Source: Capsicum annuum
Lineage: Eukaryota; Streptophyta; Magnoliopsida; Solanales; Solanaceae
Reading direction: 5' to 3'
Assembly: GCF_002878395.1 (NCBI RefSeq)
Contig: NW_025856190.1
Location: forward strand, 80,330 to 144,329
DNA: 64,000 nucleotides
Made by a program: the position numbers and the translations under genes. Under the pieces are notes generated by a model. The model saw only the letters and a list, made by a program, of their open reading frames with translations, ran no database searches and was not told the origin of the DNA. Each line of letters opens with the position of its first letter. Positions within the stretch are counted from its first letter, which is position 1. Below are positions 36,390-49,300 of the stretch, one piece after another.

Positions 36390-39300
36390 TGTGGTTGGGT
36401 CCATTTAAATTGTCGTGGCCATTTGGGTGGACAAACATGCAAAACGGTGCGAACGGGGCATTTTTAAGCCAAATCGGTGTGCTATAGCCTACAGTTTTGG
36501 GGGTGGGTCTGGGGTATGGGGGTGTTGTGATGTAAAATTTGATCAAGGTATGCCAGGGAGGTTGGGGATCATTCCAGTGTGGTCCGCTTAAATTTTCGTG
36601 GCCATTTGGGTGTAAAAATATGCAAAATAGCGCGAATGATACATTTTCGGGCCAAATTAGTGTTCTATAGCCCACGATTTTAGGGGTATGAATGGGGTCC
36701 GAAAGTGTTGTTGGCATAAAATTTAATGAAGGATGCCAGTGAGGCTGGGGATCATCCCTGTGTGATCCGTTTAAGCTTTTGTGTCCATTTGGGTGGACAA
36801 ATGGGCAAAATGGCACGAATCGAGCATTTTCTAGCCAAATCAGTGTGTTATAGCCCATAGTTTTGGGGGTGGGCCCGAGGTCTGAGCGTTCTGTTGGCTA
36901 AAAATTGATCGAGGCATGCCAGGGAGGTTCCCAGTATGGTCCTTTTAAGTTTTCAATGCCATTTGGGTGGGAAAACAGGCAAAACGGCATGAACGGGGCA
37001 TTTTAGGACCAAATCGGTGTGCTATAGCCCACGGTTTTAGGGAGGGCCTGGGGAATCGACATGCTGTTGGCCAAAACTAGATTGGGGCATGCTAGGGAGG
37101 TTGGCTATCATCCTAGTATGGTTCATTTAATTTTCTGTGGCTATTTGGGTGGATAAACGAGCAAAATGGCACGAACCGGGCATTTTTGTGCCAAATCGGT
37201 GTGCTATAACCCACGGTTTTGGGCGTGGGCCTGGGTTCCAGGCATACTATGGGCTGAAAATCGATCGGGGCATGCCAGGGAGGTTGAGGATCATCCCAGT
37301 ATGGTCCGTTTAAATTTTTGTGGCTATTTGGGTGGACAAACAGGCAAAACGGCGTGAACGGGGCATTTTCTGGCCTAATCGGTGTTTTATATTCCACGAT
37401 TTAGGGGGTGGGCTCGGGGTTAGGGTTTGCTGCGGCCCTAAAATCTACCAAGACATGCCGGGCGGTTAGGTATCATCTCAGTATGGTCTGTTTAAATTTT
37501 TGTGGCTATTTGTGTGGACAAACGGGCGAAACAGCACGAATGGGTCATTTTCAAGCCAAATCGGTCTGCTATAGCCCTCAGTTTAGGAGTGGGTTTGAAG
37601 TTTGGGCGTGTTGTGGGCTAAAAATCGACTAAGGCATGCCAGGGAGGTTGGGGATCACCCCAGTATGGTCCGTTTAAATTTTGTGGCCATTTGGGTGGAC
37701 AAACAGGTAAAACAGTGCGAGCGAGGCATTTTCGGGCTAAATCGATGTGCTATAGCCCACAGTTTTGGGGGTGGGCTCGGGGTCCAGGCGTTTTGTGGGC
37801 CAAAAATTGACTACAGCATTCCAGGAAGGTTGGGGATTATCCCAGTATGGTTCGTTTAAATTTCCATAGCCTTTTGGGTGGACAAACGGGCAAACGGTGT
37901 GCTATAGCCAATGATTTTCGGGATGGGCTCGGGGTCTAGGCATGCTATTAGCCAAAAATTGATTGGGGTATGCCAGAGAGGTTGGGAATTATCCCAGGAT
38001 GGTCCTTTCGAATTTTTGTGGTCATTTGGGTGGATAAATGGGCGAAATGGTGTGAACGGGCCATTTTTAGTCCAAATCGGTGTGCTATAGCCCACGGTTT
38101 CAGGGGTGGACTCGGGTTCCAAGCATGCTATGGGCCGAGGCGTGCCAGGGATGTTGGGGATCATTCCAGTATGGTCCGTTTAAATTTTCATGGCTATTTA
38201 GGTGGACAAACAGGCAAAATGGTGTAAATGGGGCATTTTATGGCCTAATCAGTGTGCTATAGCCCATGTTTTTATGGGTGGACTCGAGGTCCAGGTGTGC
38301 TGTAGGTCGATAATCGATTGAGGTATGCCAGGGTGGTTGGGGATCATCCCAGTGTGGTTCGTTTAAATTTTTGTGGCCATTTGGGTATATAAACGAGCAA
38401 AATAGCGTGAATGGGGTATTTTCAAGCCAAATTGGTATGGTATAGCCCACAGCTTTGGGGGTGGACCTAGGGTCCGGGCGTGTTATGGGCCAAAAATCAA
38501 CTAAGACATGCCAGGGACGTTTGGATCAATCTAGTGTGGTCCGTTTAAATTTTTGGGGCTATTTGGGTGGACAAATAGGCAAAATGGTACGCACAGAGCA
38601 TTTTTGGTACAAATCTGTGTGCTATATCCTGCGTTTTTGGGGTGGGCCCGGGGTCCAAGCATGCTATAGGCTAAAAATTGACCTACACATGCCAAGAAGG
38701 TTGGGGATCCTCCCAGTATAGTCCGCTTAAATTTTTGTGGCCATTTGGGTTGTTAAACGGGCGAGACGGTGTGAACGGGCTTTTTTTGGGCTAAATCGGT
38801 GTGCTATAGCCCATGGTTTTAGGGGTAGGACCGGGGTCCGGGCGTGTTGTGGTTCAAAAATAGACCAGGACGTGCCAGGGAGTTTAGGTATCATCGCAAT
38901 GAGGTCTGCTTAAATTTTTGTGGCCATTTGGTTGGACAAACGGGTGAAGCAGTGCAAACGGGGCATTTTTGGGCCAAATCGGTGTGTTATAGCCCACAGT
39001 TTCAGGGGTGGGCCTAGCGTCTGGACGTGTTGTGGGCTAAAAATTGACCGAGGCATGCCAAGGAGGTTGAGGATTGTCCCAGTATGGTCCGTTTAAATTG
39101 TTGTGGCCATTTGGGTTGGCAAACATGCAAAACGGTATGAACAGGGCATTTTCTGGCCAATTTGGGCTGTTATAGCCCACAATTTTTGGGGTGGGCCTAG
39201 GGTCCGGACGTGCTGTGGTCCAAATATTTACCGAGGCATGCCAGGGAGGTTGGAGATCATCCCAGTATGGTCCGTTTAAATTTTTGTGTCCATTTGGGTG

Positions 39301-40909
39301 GATAAACAGGTGAAACGGCATGAATGTGGCATTTTTGGGCAAAAATGGTGTACTATAACACACGGTTTCGGGGGTGGGCCTGGGGTTCGGGCTTGCAGGA
39401 GGCCAAAAATCCACCTAGGCATGTCAAGGATGTTATGGATCATCCCAGTGTGTCTAGTTTAAATTTCCATGGCCATTTGGCTAGACAAACGGGCAAAATG
39501 GCGCGAACGGGCATTTTTGGGCCAAATCGATGTGCTATAGCCCATGGTTTTGAGGGTGGGCCTAGGTTTAGAGCGTGTTGTGGTCAAAGAATTGATCGGG
39601 GCTTGTCAGGGAGGTTTGGGATCATCCTAATATGGTCCATTTAAATTTTCATGGCCATTTGGATGTACGAACGAACGAAATAGCACGAACGGGGCATTCT
39701 CGGGCCAAATCGATGTGTTATAGCCTATGGTTTTGGGGGTGGACCCGGTGTCTGGGCGTGCTTTGGGTCAAAAATCAATCAAGACATGCCAAGGAGGTTG
39801 GGATCATCTGAGTATGGTCTATTTAAATTTTTGTGGCAATTTAGGTGGACAAACGGCCAAAACGGCACAAACAAGGCATTTATGGACCAAATTGGTGTGC
39901 TATATCCCACAGTTTTAGGGATGATCCCGGTGTACGGGTGTGCTGTGGGCTGAAAATTGATTGGGGTATCCTAGGGAGGTTGAGAATCATCCTAGCGTGG
40001 TCCATTTAAATTTTGATGGCCATTTGGGTGGACAAATGGGCGAAACGGTGCGAGCGAGGTATTTTCGGGCTAAATCGATGTGCTATAGCCCACGATATAG
40101 GGGCTGGGCCTGGAGTCCGGGCGTACTGCTAGCCAAAAATTTATCGAGACATGCCAGGGAGGTTGGGTATCGTACCAGTGTGGTCCGTTTAAATTTTCAT
40201 GCCATTTGGGTGGACAAACAGGTAAAACGACACGAACAAGGTTTTTTCTGTCCAAATTGGTGTACTATAGCCCATATTTTTGGGGTTGGGCCCGAGGACC
40301 GATCGTGCTATAGGCTGAAAATTGACTGAGGCATGCTATGAAGGTTGGGGATCATCCCAATATGGCATGTTTAAATTTTCTTGTTGATTTTGGAGGACAT
40401 GCGGCTGAAACAACGCGAATGAGGCATTTTTGGGACAAATCGGTGTGCTATAGCCCACGATTTTGGGGGTGGACCCGGGGTTCGAGTGTATTGTGGGAAA
40501 AAATTGATCGAGGCAAGTCGGGTGGTTGGGGATCATCCCAGTATGGTCCGTTTAAATTTTTGTGGCCATTTGAGTGGACAAACGGGCAAAACGGCACGAA
40601 TGGGATGTTTTCGGGCCAAATCGGTGTGCTATAGCCCACGTTTTTGGAGTAGCCTTAGGGTCCAGGCATTTTGTGAGCCAAAAATTAACCGGGGCATGCC
40701 AGAGAGGTCGGGGATCATCCCAGTGTGGTACGTTTAAATTTTTATGGCCATTTGAGTGTACAAACGGGTGACACAACGCGAATGGGTCATTTTCGGACCA
40801 AATCATTATGCTATATAGCCCATGATTTTGGGGATGGGTCTGAGGTTCGGGTATGCTGTGGGTCAAAAATCAATCGAGGTGTTCCAGGTAGGTTGGGGAT
40901 CGTCCCAGT
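36390..40909 (+). repeat. Higher-order repeat unit B (4.5 kb) of three
   Basis: Second unit with the same marker order: TTGGGTCCATTTAAATTG (36394), GTATGAATGGGG (about 36696), GGGGAATCGAC (37051), CCCTCAGTTTAGG (37575), GCAAACGGTGTGC (37889), CAGCTTTG (38451), TATATCCCACAG (about 39901), GCTATGAAGGTTGGGG (40336) and GGTGACACAACGCG (40768). It contains the block of about 1 kb (about 38.7-39.7 kb) absent from unit A, but lacks about four monomers that unit C has after the CCCTCAGTTTAGG marker. Confidence 0.9.
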
Positions 40910-43900
40910 GTGGTTGGGTCCATTTAAATTGTCGTGGCCATTTGGGTGGACAAACATGCAAAACGGTTCGAATGGGGCAATTTCAGGCCAAATTGGTGTG
41001 CTATAGCCCACGGTTTTGGGGATGGGTCCAGGGTACGGGGGTGTTGTAATCTAAAATTTGATTGAGGCATGCTAGGGAGGTTGGGGATCGTTCCAGTGTG
41101 GTTCGTTTAAACTTTCATGGCCATTTGGGTGTAAAAATGTGCAAAATAGCGCGAACGATACATTTTCGGGGGTATGAATGGGGTCCGAAAGTGTTGTGGG
41201 CCAAAAATTTACCGAAGGATGCCAGTGAGGCTGGGGATCATCCTTGTGTGATCCGTTTAAATTTTTGTGGCTATTTGGGTAGATAAATGGGCAAAACGGC
41301 ACGAACAGGGCATTTTCTAGCGAAATTGGTGTGTTATAGCCCATAGTTACGGGGGTGGGCCCAAGGTCCAAGCATTCTATTGGCTAAATATTGACCGGGG
41401 CATGCTAGGGAGGTTGGGGATCGTCCCAGTATGCTCCTTTTAAGTTTTCTTTGCTATTTGGGTGGAAAAATAGGCGAAACGGCACGAACGGGGCATTTTA
41501 GGACCAAATCAGTGTGCAATAGCCCACAGTTTTAGGGGAGGGCCCGGGGAATCGACGTGTTGTGGGCCAAAAATAGACCGGGGCATGCTAGGGAGGTTGG
41601 GTATTATCCCAGTGTGGTTCTTTTAAATTTCCATGACTATTTGGGTGGATAAACGAGTGAAATGGTGCGAACAGGGCATTTTTATGCCAAATCGGTGTGC
41701 TATAACCCATGGTTTTGGGTATGGGTCTGGGTTCCAGGCATGCTGTGGGACAAAAATCAATCGGGGCATGCTAGGGAGGTTGACGATCGTCCCAGTGTGG
41801 TCCGTATAAATTTTTGTGGCTATTTGGGTGGACAAACGGGCAAAACAGCACGAACGAGGCATTTTCTGGCTTAATCAGTGTTTTATAATCCACGGTTTAA
41901 GGGGTGGGCTCAGGGTTTGGGAGTGCTGTGGCCCAAAAATCGACCAAGACATGCCGAGGGGTTAGGTATCATCTTAGTATGGTCTGTTTAAATTTTTGTG
42001 GCTATTTGTGTGGACAAACGGGCAAAACAGCACGAATGGGGCATTTTCAGGCCAAATCGGTCTTCTATATCCCTCAGTTTAGGGGTAGGCCCAGGATTCG
42101 AGCATGTTGTAGGGCAAAAATCGACCGAGGCATGCCAGGGAGGTAAGGGATTGTTCCAGTGTGGTCCGTTTAAATTTTTATGGTCATTTGGGTGGACAAA
42201 CAGGCAAAACGGCCAACACAGAGCATTTTCAGGCTAAATCGGTGTGCTATAGCCCACGGTTTAGGGGTGGGCCCAGGGCCCAGGCGTGTTGTGGGCCAAA
42301 AATCAATCGGGGCGAGCCAGGTAGGTTGGAGATCATCTCGGTGTGGTCCGTTTAAATTTTCATGGCCATTTGGGTTGTCAAACGGGCAAAACAGCGCTAA
42401 CGGGCATTTTCGGGCTAAATTAGTGTGTTATAGCCCACGATTTTGGCGGTAGGCCTAGGGTCCGGGCTTTCTGTAGGTCAAAAATCAATCAGGGAGTGCC
42501 AGGTAGGTTAGGGATCGTCCTAGTAGGGTATGTTTAAATTTTTGTGGCCATTTGGGTGGATAAAAAGGCAAAACGGCGTGAACGGGGCATTTTAGGGCCA
42601 AATCGGTGTGCTATAGCCCATGATTTTAGGGGTGGGCCCGAGGTTCGGTCTTGCTGTAGGCCAAAAATCCACTGAGGAATGTCAGGGATGTTGGGGATCA
42701 TCCCATTATTTTCCATTTAAATTTTCGTGGTCATTTGGGTGGACAAACGGGTGATACGGTATGAACTGGGCATTTTTCGGCTAAATCGGTCGACTATAGC
42801 CCACGGTTTTGGGGTTGGGTTTGAGGTTTGGGAGTGTTGTGGGCCAAAAATTGACTGAGGAATGCCAGGGAGGTTGGGGATCACCCCAGTATGGTCTATT
42901 TAAATTTCTGTGGCCATTTGGGTAGACAAACGGGCAAAATAGTGCGAGCGAGCCATTTTTGGGCTAAATCGATGTGCTATAGCCCACGATTTTGGGGGTG
43001 GGCTTGGGATCCAGGCGTGCTGTGGGCAAAAAATCGAATGCGGCATTCCAGGGAGGTTGGGGATCATCCCAGTATGGTCCGCTTAAATTTTCATGGCCAT
43101 TTCGGTTGCCAAACGGGCGAAATGGCGCTAACGGGGCATTTTTGGGCTAAATTAGTGTGTTATAGCCCACGATTTTGGCGGTATGCTCGGGGTTCAGGCG
43201 TGCTGTGGGCCAAAAATCGACTGCGACATTCCAGGGAGGTTGGGGATCATCCCAGTATGGTTTGTTTAAATTTCCATGGCCTTTTGGGTGGACAAACGGG
43301 CAAACGGTGTGCTATGGCCCACGATTTTGGGGATGGGCTCGGGGTCTAGGCGTGCTATCAGCCAAAAATTGATTGGGGTATGCCAGAGATATTGGGGATC
43401 ATCCTAAGATGGTCCTTTTAAATTTTTGTGGTCATTTGGGTGGACAAACGGGCGAAATATCGTGAACGGGCCATTTTTAGGCTAAATCGATGTGCTACAG
43501 CCCACGGTTTCAGGGGTGGACTCGGGTTCTAAGCATGCTGTGAGCCAAAAATTGATCGGGGCATGTCAGGAAGGGTGGGGATCATTCCAGTATGGTCCGT
43601 TTAAATTTTCATGGCTATTTAGGTGGAGTAACAGGCAAAACGGTGCAAATGGGACATTTTATGGCCTAATCAGTGTGCTATAGCCCATGTTTTTGGGGGT
43701 GGACTCGAGCTCCGGGTGTGTTGTAGGTCGATAATCGATTGAGGCATGTCAGGGTGGTTAGGGATCATCCCAGTGTGGTTCGTTTAAATTTTTGTGGCCA
43801 TTTGGGTAGACAAACAAGCAAAACGGCGTGAATAAGGTATTTTCTTGCCAAATTTGTATGCTATAGCCCCCAGCTTTGGGGGTGGGCCCAGGGTTCAGGC

Positions 43901-46330
43901 GTGTTGTGGGCCGAAAATCAACCAAGACATACTAGGGAGGCTTGGATCAATCTAGTGTGGACCGTTTAAATTTTTGGGGCTATTTGGGTGGACAAATAGG
44001 CAAAATGGCACGCACAGAGCATTTTCGATACAAATTTATGTGCTATAGCCTACGGTTTTAGGGGTGGGCCGGGGGTCCAGGCTTGCTGTACGCCAAAAAT
44101 TGACCGAGGTATGCCAAGGAGGTTGGGGATCCTTCCAGTATAGTCCGCTTAAATTTTTGTAGCCATTTGGGTTGTTAAACAGGTGAAACGCTGCGAACGG
44201 GGCATTTTCGGGCTAAATCAGTGTGCTATAGCCCACGGTCTTAGCGGTGGGCCTTGGGTCCTGGCGTGTTGCGGGTCAAAAATCGACCAGGATGTGCCAG
44301 GGAGGTTAAGCATCATCCCATTGGGGTCCGTTTAAATTTTTATGGCCATTTGGTTGGACAAATGAGTGAAGCGGCACGAACGATGCATTTTTGGGCCAAA
44401 TCGGTGAGCTATAGCCCATAGTTTCAGGGGTGGGCCTAGAGTCTGGACGTGTTGTGGGCTGATAATTGACCGAGGCATGCCAGGAAGGTTAGGGATCATC
44501 CTAGTGTGGTCCGTTTAAATTTTTGTGGTTGTTTGGGTTGGCAAACATGCAAAACGGCATGAACAAGGCATTTTCTGGCCAAATTGGTGTGCTATAGCCC
44601 ATGATTTTTGGGGTGGGCCTAGGGTCCGGGTATACTGTGGGCCAAATATTTACCGGGGCATGCTAGGGAGGTTGGAGATCATCCCAATATGATCCGTTTA
44701 AATTTTCATGGCCATTTGGGTGGATAAACAGGTGAAACGGCATGAATGGGGAATTTTTTGGCAAAAATGGTGTACTATAACCCACGGTTTTGGGGGTGGT
44801 CCTGGGGTTCGGGCTTGATGTAGGCCAAAAATCCACCTAGGCATGCCAGGGATGTTATGGATTATCTCAGTGTGGTCAGTTCAAATTTCTGTGGCCATTT
44901 GGATGGACAAACGGGCGAAACGGCACAAACAAGCATTTTTGGGCCAAATCAGTGTGTTATAGCCCACGGTTTCGAGGGTGGGCCTGGGGTCCAGGTGTGT
45001 TGTGGTCAAAGAATCGATCAAGGCTTGTCAGGGAGGTTGGAGATCATCCTAATATGGTCCATTAAAATTTTCATGGCCATTTGGGTGGACCTATGAACAA
45101 AATAGCATGAACGGTGCATTCTCGGGCCAAATCGATGTGTTATAGCCTATGGTTTTGGGGTTGGACCCATTGTCCAGGCGTACTTTGGGCCAAAAAATCG
45201 ATCGTGACATGCCAGGGAGGTTGGGGATTGTCTGGGTATGGTCTATTTAAATTTTTGTGGCAATTTGGATGGACAAATGGGTGAAATGGGACAAACAACG
45301 CGTTTATGGACCAAATCGGTGTGCTATATCCCACAGTTTTGGGGATGAGCCCGGTGTTCGGGTGTGCTGTGGGCCAAAAATGAATCGGGGTATGCCAGGG
45401 AGGTTGAGAATCGTCCTAGTGTGGTCCGTTTAAATTTTCATGGCCATTTGGGTGGACAAACGGGCGAAACGGTGAGAGCGAGGCATTTTTGGACCAAATT
45501 GATGTGCTATAGCCCACGATATAGGGGTGGGCCTGGGGTCTGAGCGTGCTGCTGGTCAAAAATTGACCGAGACATGCCAGGGAGGTTAGGCTCATCCTAG
45601 TGTGGTCCATTTAAATTTTCATGCCATTTGGGTGGACAAACAGGCAAAATGGCATGAATAAGGTGTTTTCGGTCCAAATTGGTGTACTATAGCTCACATT
45701 TTATGGTTGGGCCCGAGGAACGGTCGTGATATAGGCCAAAAATCAATTGAGGCATGCTATGAAGGTTAGGGATCATCCTAATATGGCACGTTTAAATTTT
45801 CGTGTTCATTTGGGTGGACATGCGGGTGAAACAGCGCGAATGAGGCATTTTTGGGACAAATCAGTGTGGTATAACCCACGATTTTAGGGATGGACCCGGG
45901 GTTCGAGCGTGTTATGGGAAAAAATTGATCGAGGCAAGCCGGGTGGTTGGGGATCATCCCAGTATGGTCCGTTTAAATTTTTGTGGCCATTTGGGTGGAC
46001 AAACGGGCAAAACGGCATGAATGGGATGTTTTCAGGCCAAATCGGTGTGCTATAGCTCACGGTTTGGGGAGTAGCCTCAGGGTCCAGGCATTTTGTGAGC
46101 CGAAAATTGACCGGGGCATTCAAGAGAGGTTGGGGATCATCCCAGTGTGGTACGTTTAAATTTTTGTGGCCATTTGTGTGTACAAACGGGTGACACAACG
46201 TGAATGGGTCATTTTTGGGCAAAATTATTATGTTATATAGCCCATGGTTTTGGGGGTGGGCCCGAGGTTCGAGCATGCTGTGGGTTAAAAATTGATCGGG
46301 GGGTTCCAGGTAGGTTGGGGATTATCCCAG
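40910..46330 (+). repeat. Higher-order repeat unit C (5.4 kb) of three
   Basis: Third and most complete unit: markers at about 40914 (TTGGGTCC), 41172 (GTATGAATGGGG), 42072 (CCCTCAGTTTAGG), 43299 (GCAAACGGTGTGC), 43872 (CAGCTTTG), 45328 (TATATCCCACAG), 45757 (GCTATGAAGGTTAGGG) and 46188 (GGTGACACAACG). After the next TTGGGTCTATTTAAATT (about 46335) the sequence no longer follows the start of units B and C, so the triplication ends there. Confidence 0.9.
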
Positions 46331-49300
46331 TGTGGTTGGGTCTATTTAAATTTTTGTGGCCATTTAGGTGGACAAACAGGCAAAACAGCGCTAATAGGGC
46401 ATTTTTGGGATAAATCGATGTGCGATAACCCACAGTTTTGAGGGTGGGCTTGGCGTTCGGGCTTGTTGTGGGTCATAAATTTATCGAGGTATTCCAGATA
46501 GGTTGGGAATCATCCCAGTGTGGTCTGTTTTAATTTTCATGGGTATTTCGGTGGACAAACGGGTGAAACGGCGTGAACGGGGCATTATCAACCTAAAACG
46601 GTGTGCTATAGCCCACGATTTTGGGGGTGGCCCTTGGTCCAGGCGTGCTATGGGTCAAAAATTGATCAGGGTGTGCCAGTTCAGTTGGGGATCATCTGAT
46701 TTTGGTCCATTTAAATTTTTGTGGCCATTTGGGTGGACAAACAGGTGAAACACCGTGCTATAGTTCACGGTTTCAGGGGTGGGCTCAGTTTCGAGTGTAC
46801 TTTAGGTCGAAAATCATCCGGGGCATGCTAAGGAGGTTGGGGATTGCCCCAGTATGGTCCATTTAAATTTTTGTAGTTATTTGGGTGGACAAATGGGTGA
46901 AACAGCGCAAACGGGGCATTTTTAGGCAAAATTTGCGTGCTATAGCCCACGATTTCAGGGGTGGGCCCAAGGTCTAGGCGTGCTGTGGGCCAAAAATTGA
47001 CTAGGACATGTCAGGGAGATTGGGGATCATCCCATTATGGTATTTTTAAATTTTCATGGCCATTTGGATGGACAAACGTCCAAACAGCGCAAACGGGGCA
47101 TTTTTAGGCCAAATCGGTGTTCTATAACCCACGGTTTTAGGGGTGGGCACGGGATCCAGCCGTGCGGTGGGACAACAATCGATAGGGGTATGCCATGGAG
47201 GTTGGGATCTTCTTAGAATGGTTTGTTTAAATTTTTGTGGTCATTTGGGTAGACAAACGAGCGAAACGATATGAACAGGGCATTTTCAGGCCAAACCGGT
47301 GTACTATAGCCCACGGTTTTAGGGGAGGGCCTGGTGTTCGGGCGTGCTATGAGTCAAAAATTAATGGGGGCATGCCAGAGAGGCTGAGGATCATCCCAGT
47401 GTGGTCCAATTAAACTTTCGTGGCTATTTGGGTTGACAAATAGGCATAATGGCGCGAATGGAGCATTTTGGGCCAAATTGGTGTGCTATATAGCTCATGA
47501 TTTTTGGGGTATGATCGGGGTCTGGGCATACTGTGGGCTAAAAATTGACAGTAGCATTCTAGTGAGATTGGGGATCATCCCTGTGTGGTTCGTTTAATTT
47601 TTTGTAGCTATTTGGGTGGACAAACGGGCAAAACAGCGTGAACGGGGCATTTTCGAGCCAAATTGGTGTGCTATAGCCCAAAGTTTTGGGTGTGGGTTGG
47701 GTGTTCGAGAATGCTGTTGGCCAAAAATCAATCGGGGCAAGCCAGAAAGGTTGGGGATCATCCCAGTGTGGTTCGTTTCAATTAACGTGGCTATTTGGGC
47801 TGACAAATAGGCAAAATGATGTGAACAGGGCATTTCTGGACCAAATCGGTGTACTATAGCCCACCGTTTTGGGGGAGGGCACGAGGAGTTGGTGTGTTGT
47901 GGGACAAAAATAGACAGGGGAATGCCATAGAGGTTGGGGACCATCCCAGTGTGGTTTGTTTAAATTTTTTTGGACATTTGGGTGGACAAATAGGCAAACC
48001 GGCGCGAACTGGACATTTTTAGGCCAAATCGGTGTGCTATAGCCCACGGTTTCTAGGATGGGCCCGGGGTCTAGGCATGATGTGGGCAAAAAATTGACCA
48101 GGTCATGTCAAAGAGGTTGGGGATCATCCCAGGGTGGTCCATTTAAATTTTTATGGTTATTTCGGTGAATAAACGAGCGAAACGGCGCAAACAGAGCATT
48201 TTTGGGCAAAATCGGTGTGCTACAACCAACGGTTTTGGGGGTGGGCTCGGGGTCCAGGTGTGCTGTGGACATTTGGCTGGACAAACAGGCAAAACAGCGC
48301 AAACGGGGCATTTATGGGCCAAATCGGTGTGCTATTGCCCACGGTTTTAGATGTAGGCCCGGGTTTTAGGCATGCTGTGGGCCAAAAATTAACCAAGGCA
48401 TGCCAGGGAGGTTGGGTATCATCCCAATATGGTCCGTTTAAATTTTTGTGGCCATTTGGGTGGACAAACGAAAGAAACGGTGCGAATGAGCATTTTCGGG
48501 CTAAATCGGTGTGCTATACCCCACGATTTTGGGGGTAGGCCCAAGTTTCGGGCATGCTGTGGTCCTAAAATTGATGAGGTATGCTAGGGAATTTGGGGTT
48601 CATCCCGGTATAGTCCGTTTGAATTTTTGTGGCCATTTGAGTGGACAAATGGGCGAAACAGCGTGAACGAGGCATTTTCGGGCCAAATCGATATGCCATA
48701 GCCCACGGTTGGGGTGGGCTCGAGGTCTAAGCTTGATGTAGGCCAAAAATAAATTGGGGCATAACAGGTAGGTTGGCGATCATCCCAGTGTGGTCCGTCT
48801 AAATTTTTGTGGCTATTTAGGTGCACAAACGGGCGAAACGGCATGAATGAGGCATTTTCGAGGCAAATCTGTGTGATATAGCCCACAGTTTTGGGGGTGG
48901 GCTCGAGGGTCCGGTCGTGCTGTAGGCTGAAAATAGACAGGGGCATGCCAGGGAGGTTGGGAATCATCCCAATGTAGTTCGTTTAAATTTTTATGGCCAT
49001 TTGGATGGACAAACGGGTGTGCTATAGCCCACGGTTTTAGGGGTGGGCCCGAGTTTTGGGTGTACTGTTAGCCAAAAATTGATTGGGGCACACCAGGGAG
49101 GTTGGGGATCATACCAGTAAGGTTCATTTAAATTTTTGTGGCCATTTGGGTGGACAAACGGGCGAAACAACATAAATGGGGTATTTTCAGGCCAAATCAG
49201 TGTGCTATAGCCCAAGATTTTGGGGGTGGGTCCGGGGCCCTAGCGTGCTGTTGGCCAAAAATCAAGCGAGGCATGCCAGGGAGGTTGGGAATCGTCCCCT

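Noticed and set aside
36292..36858. Minus-strand open frame of 188 codons
   Set aside because: Read-through of three satellite monomers, as for all other open frames in the array.
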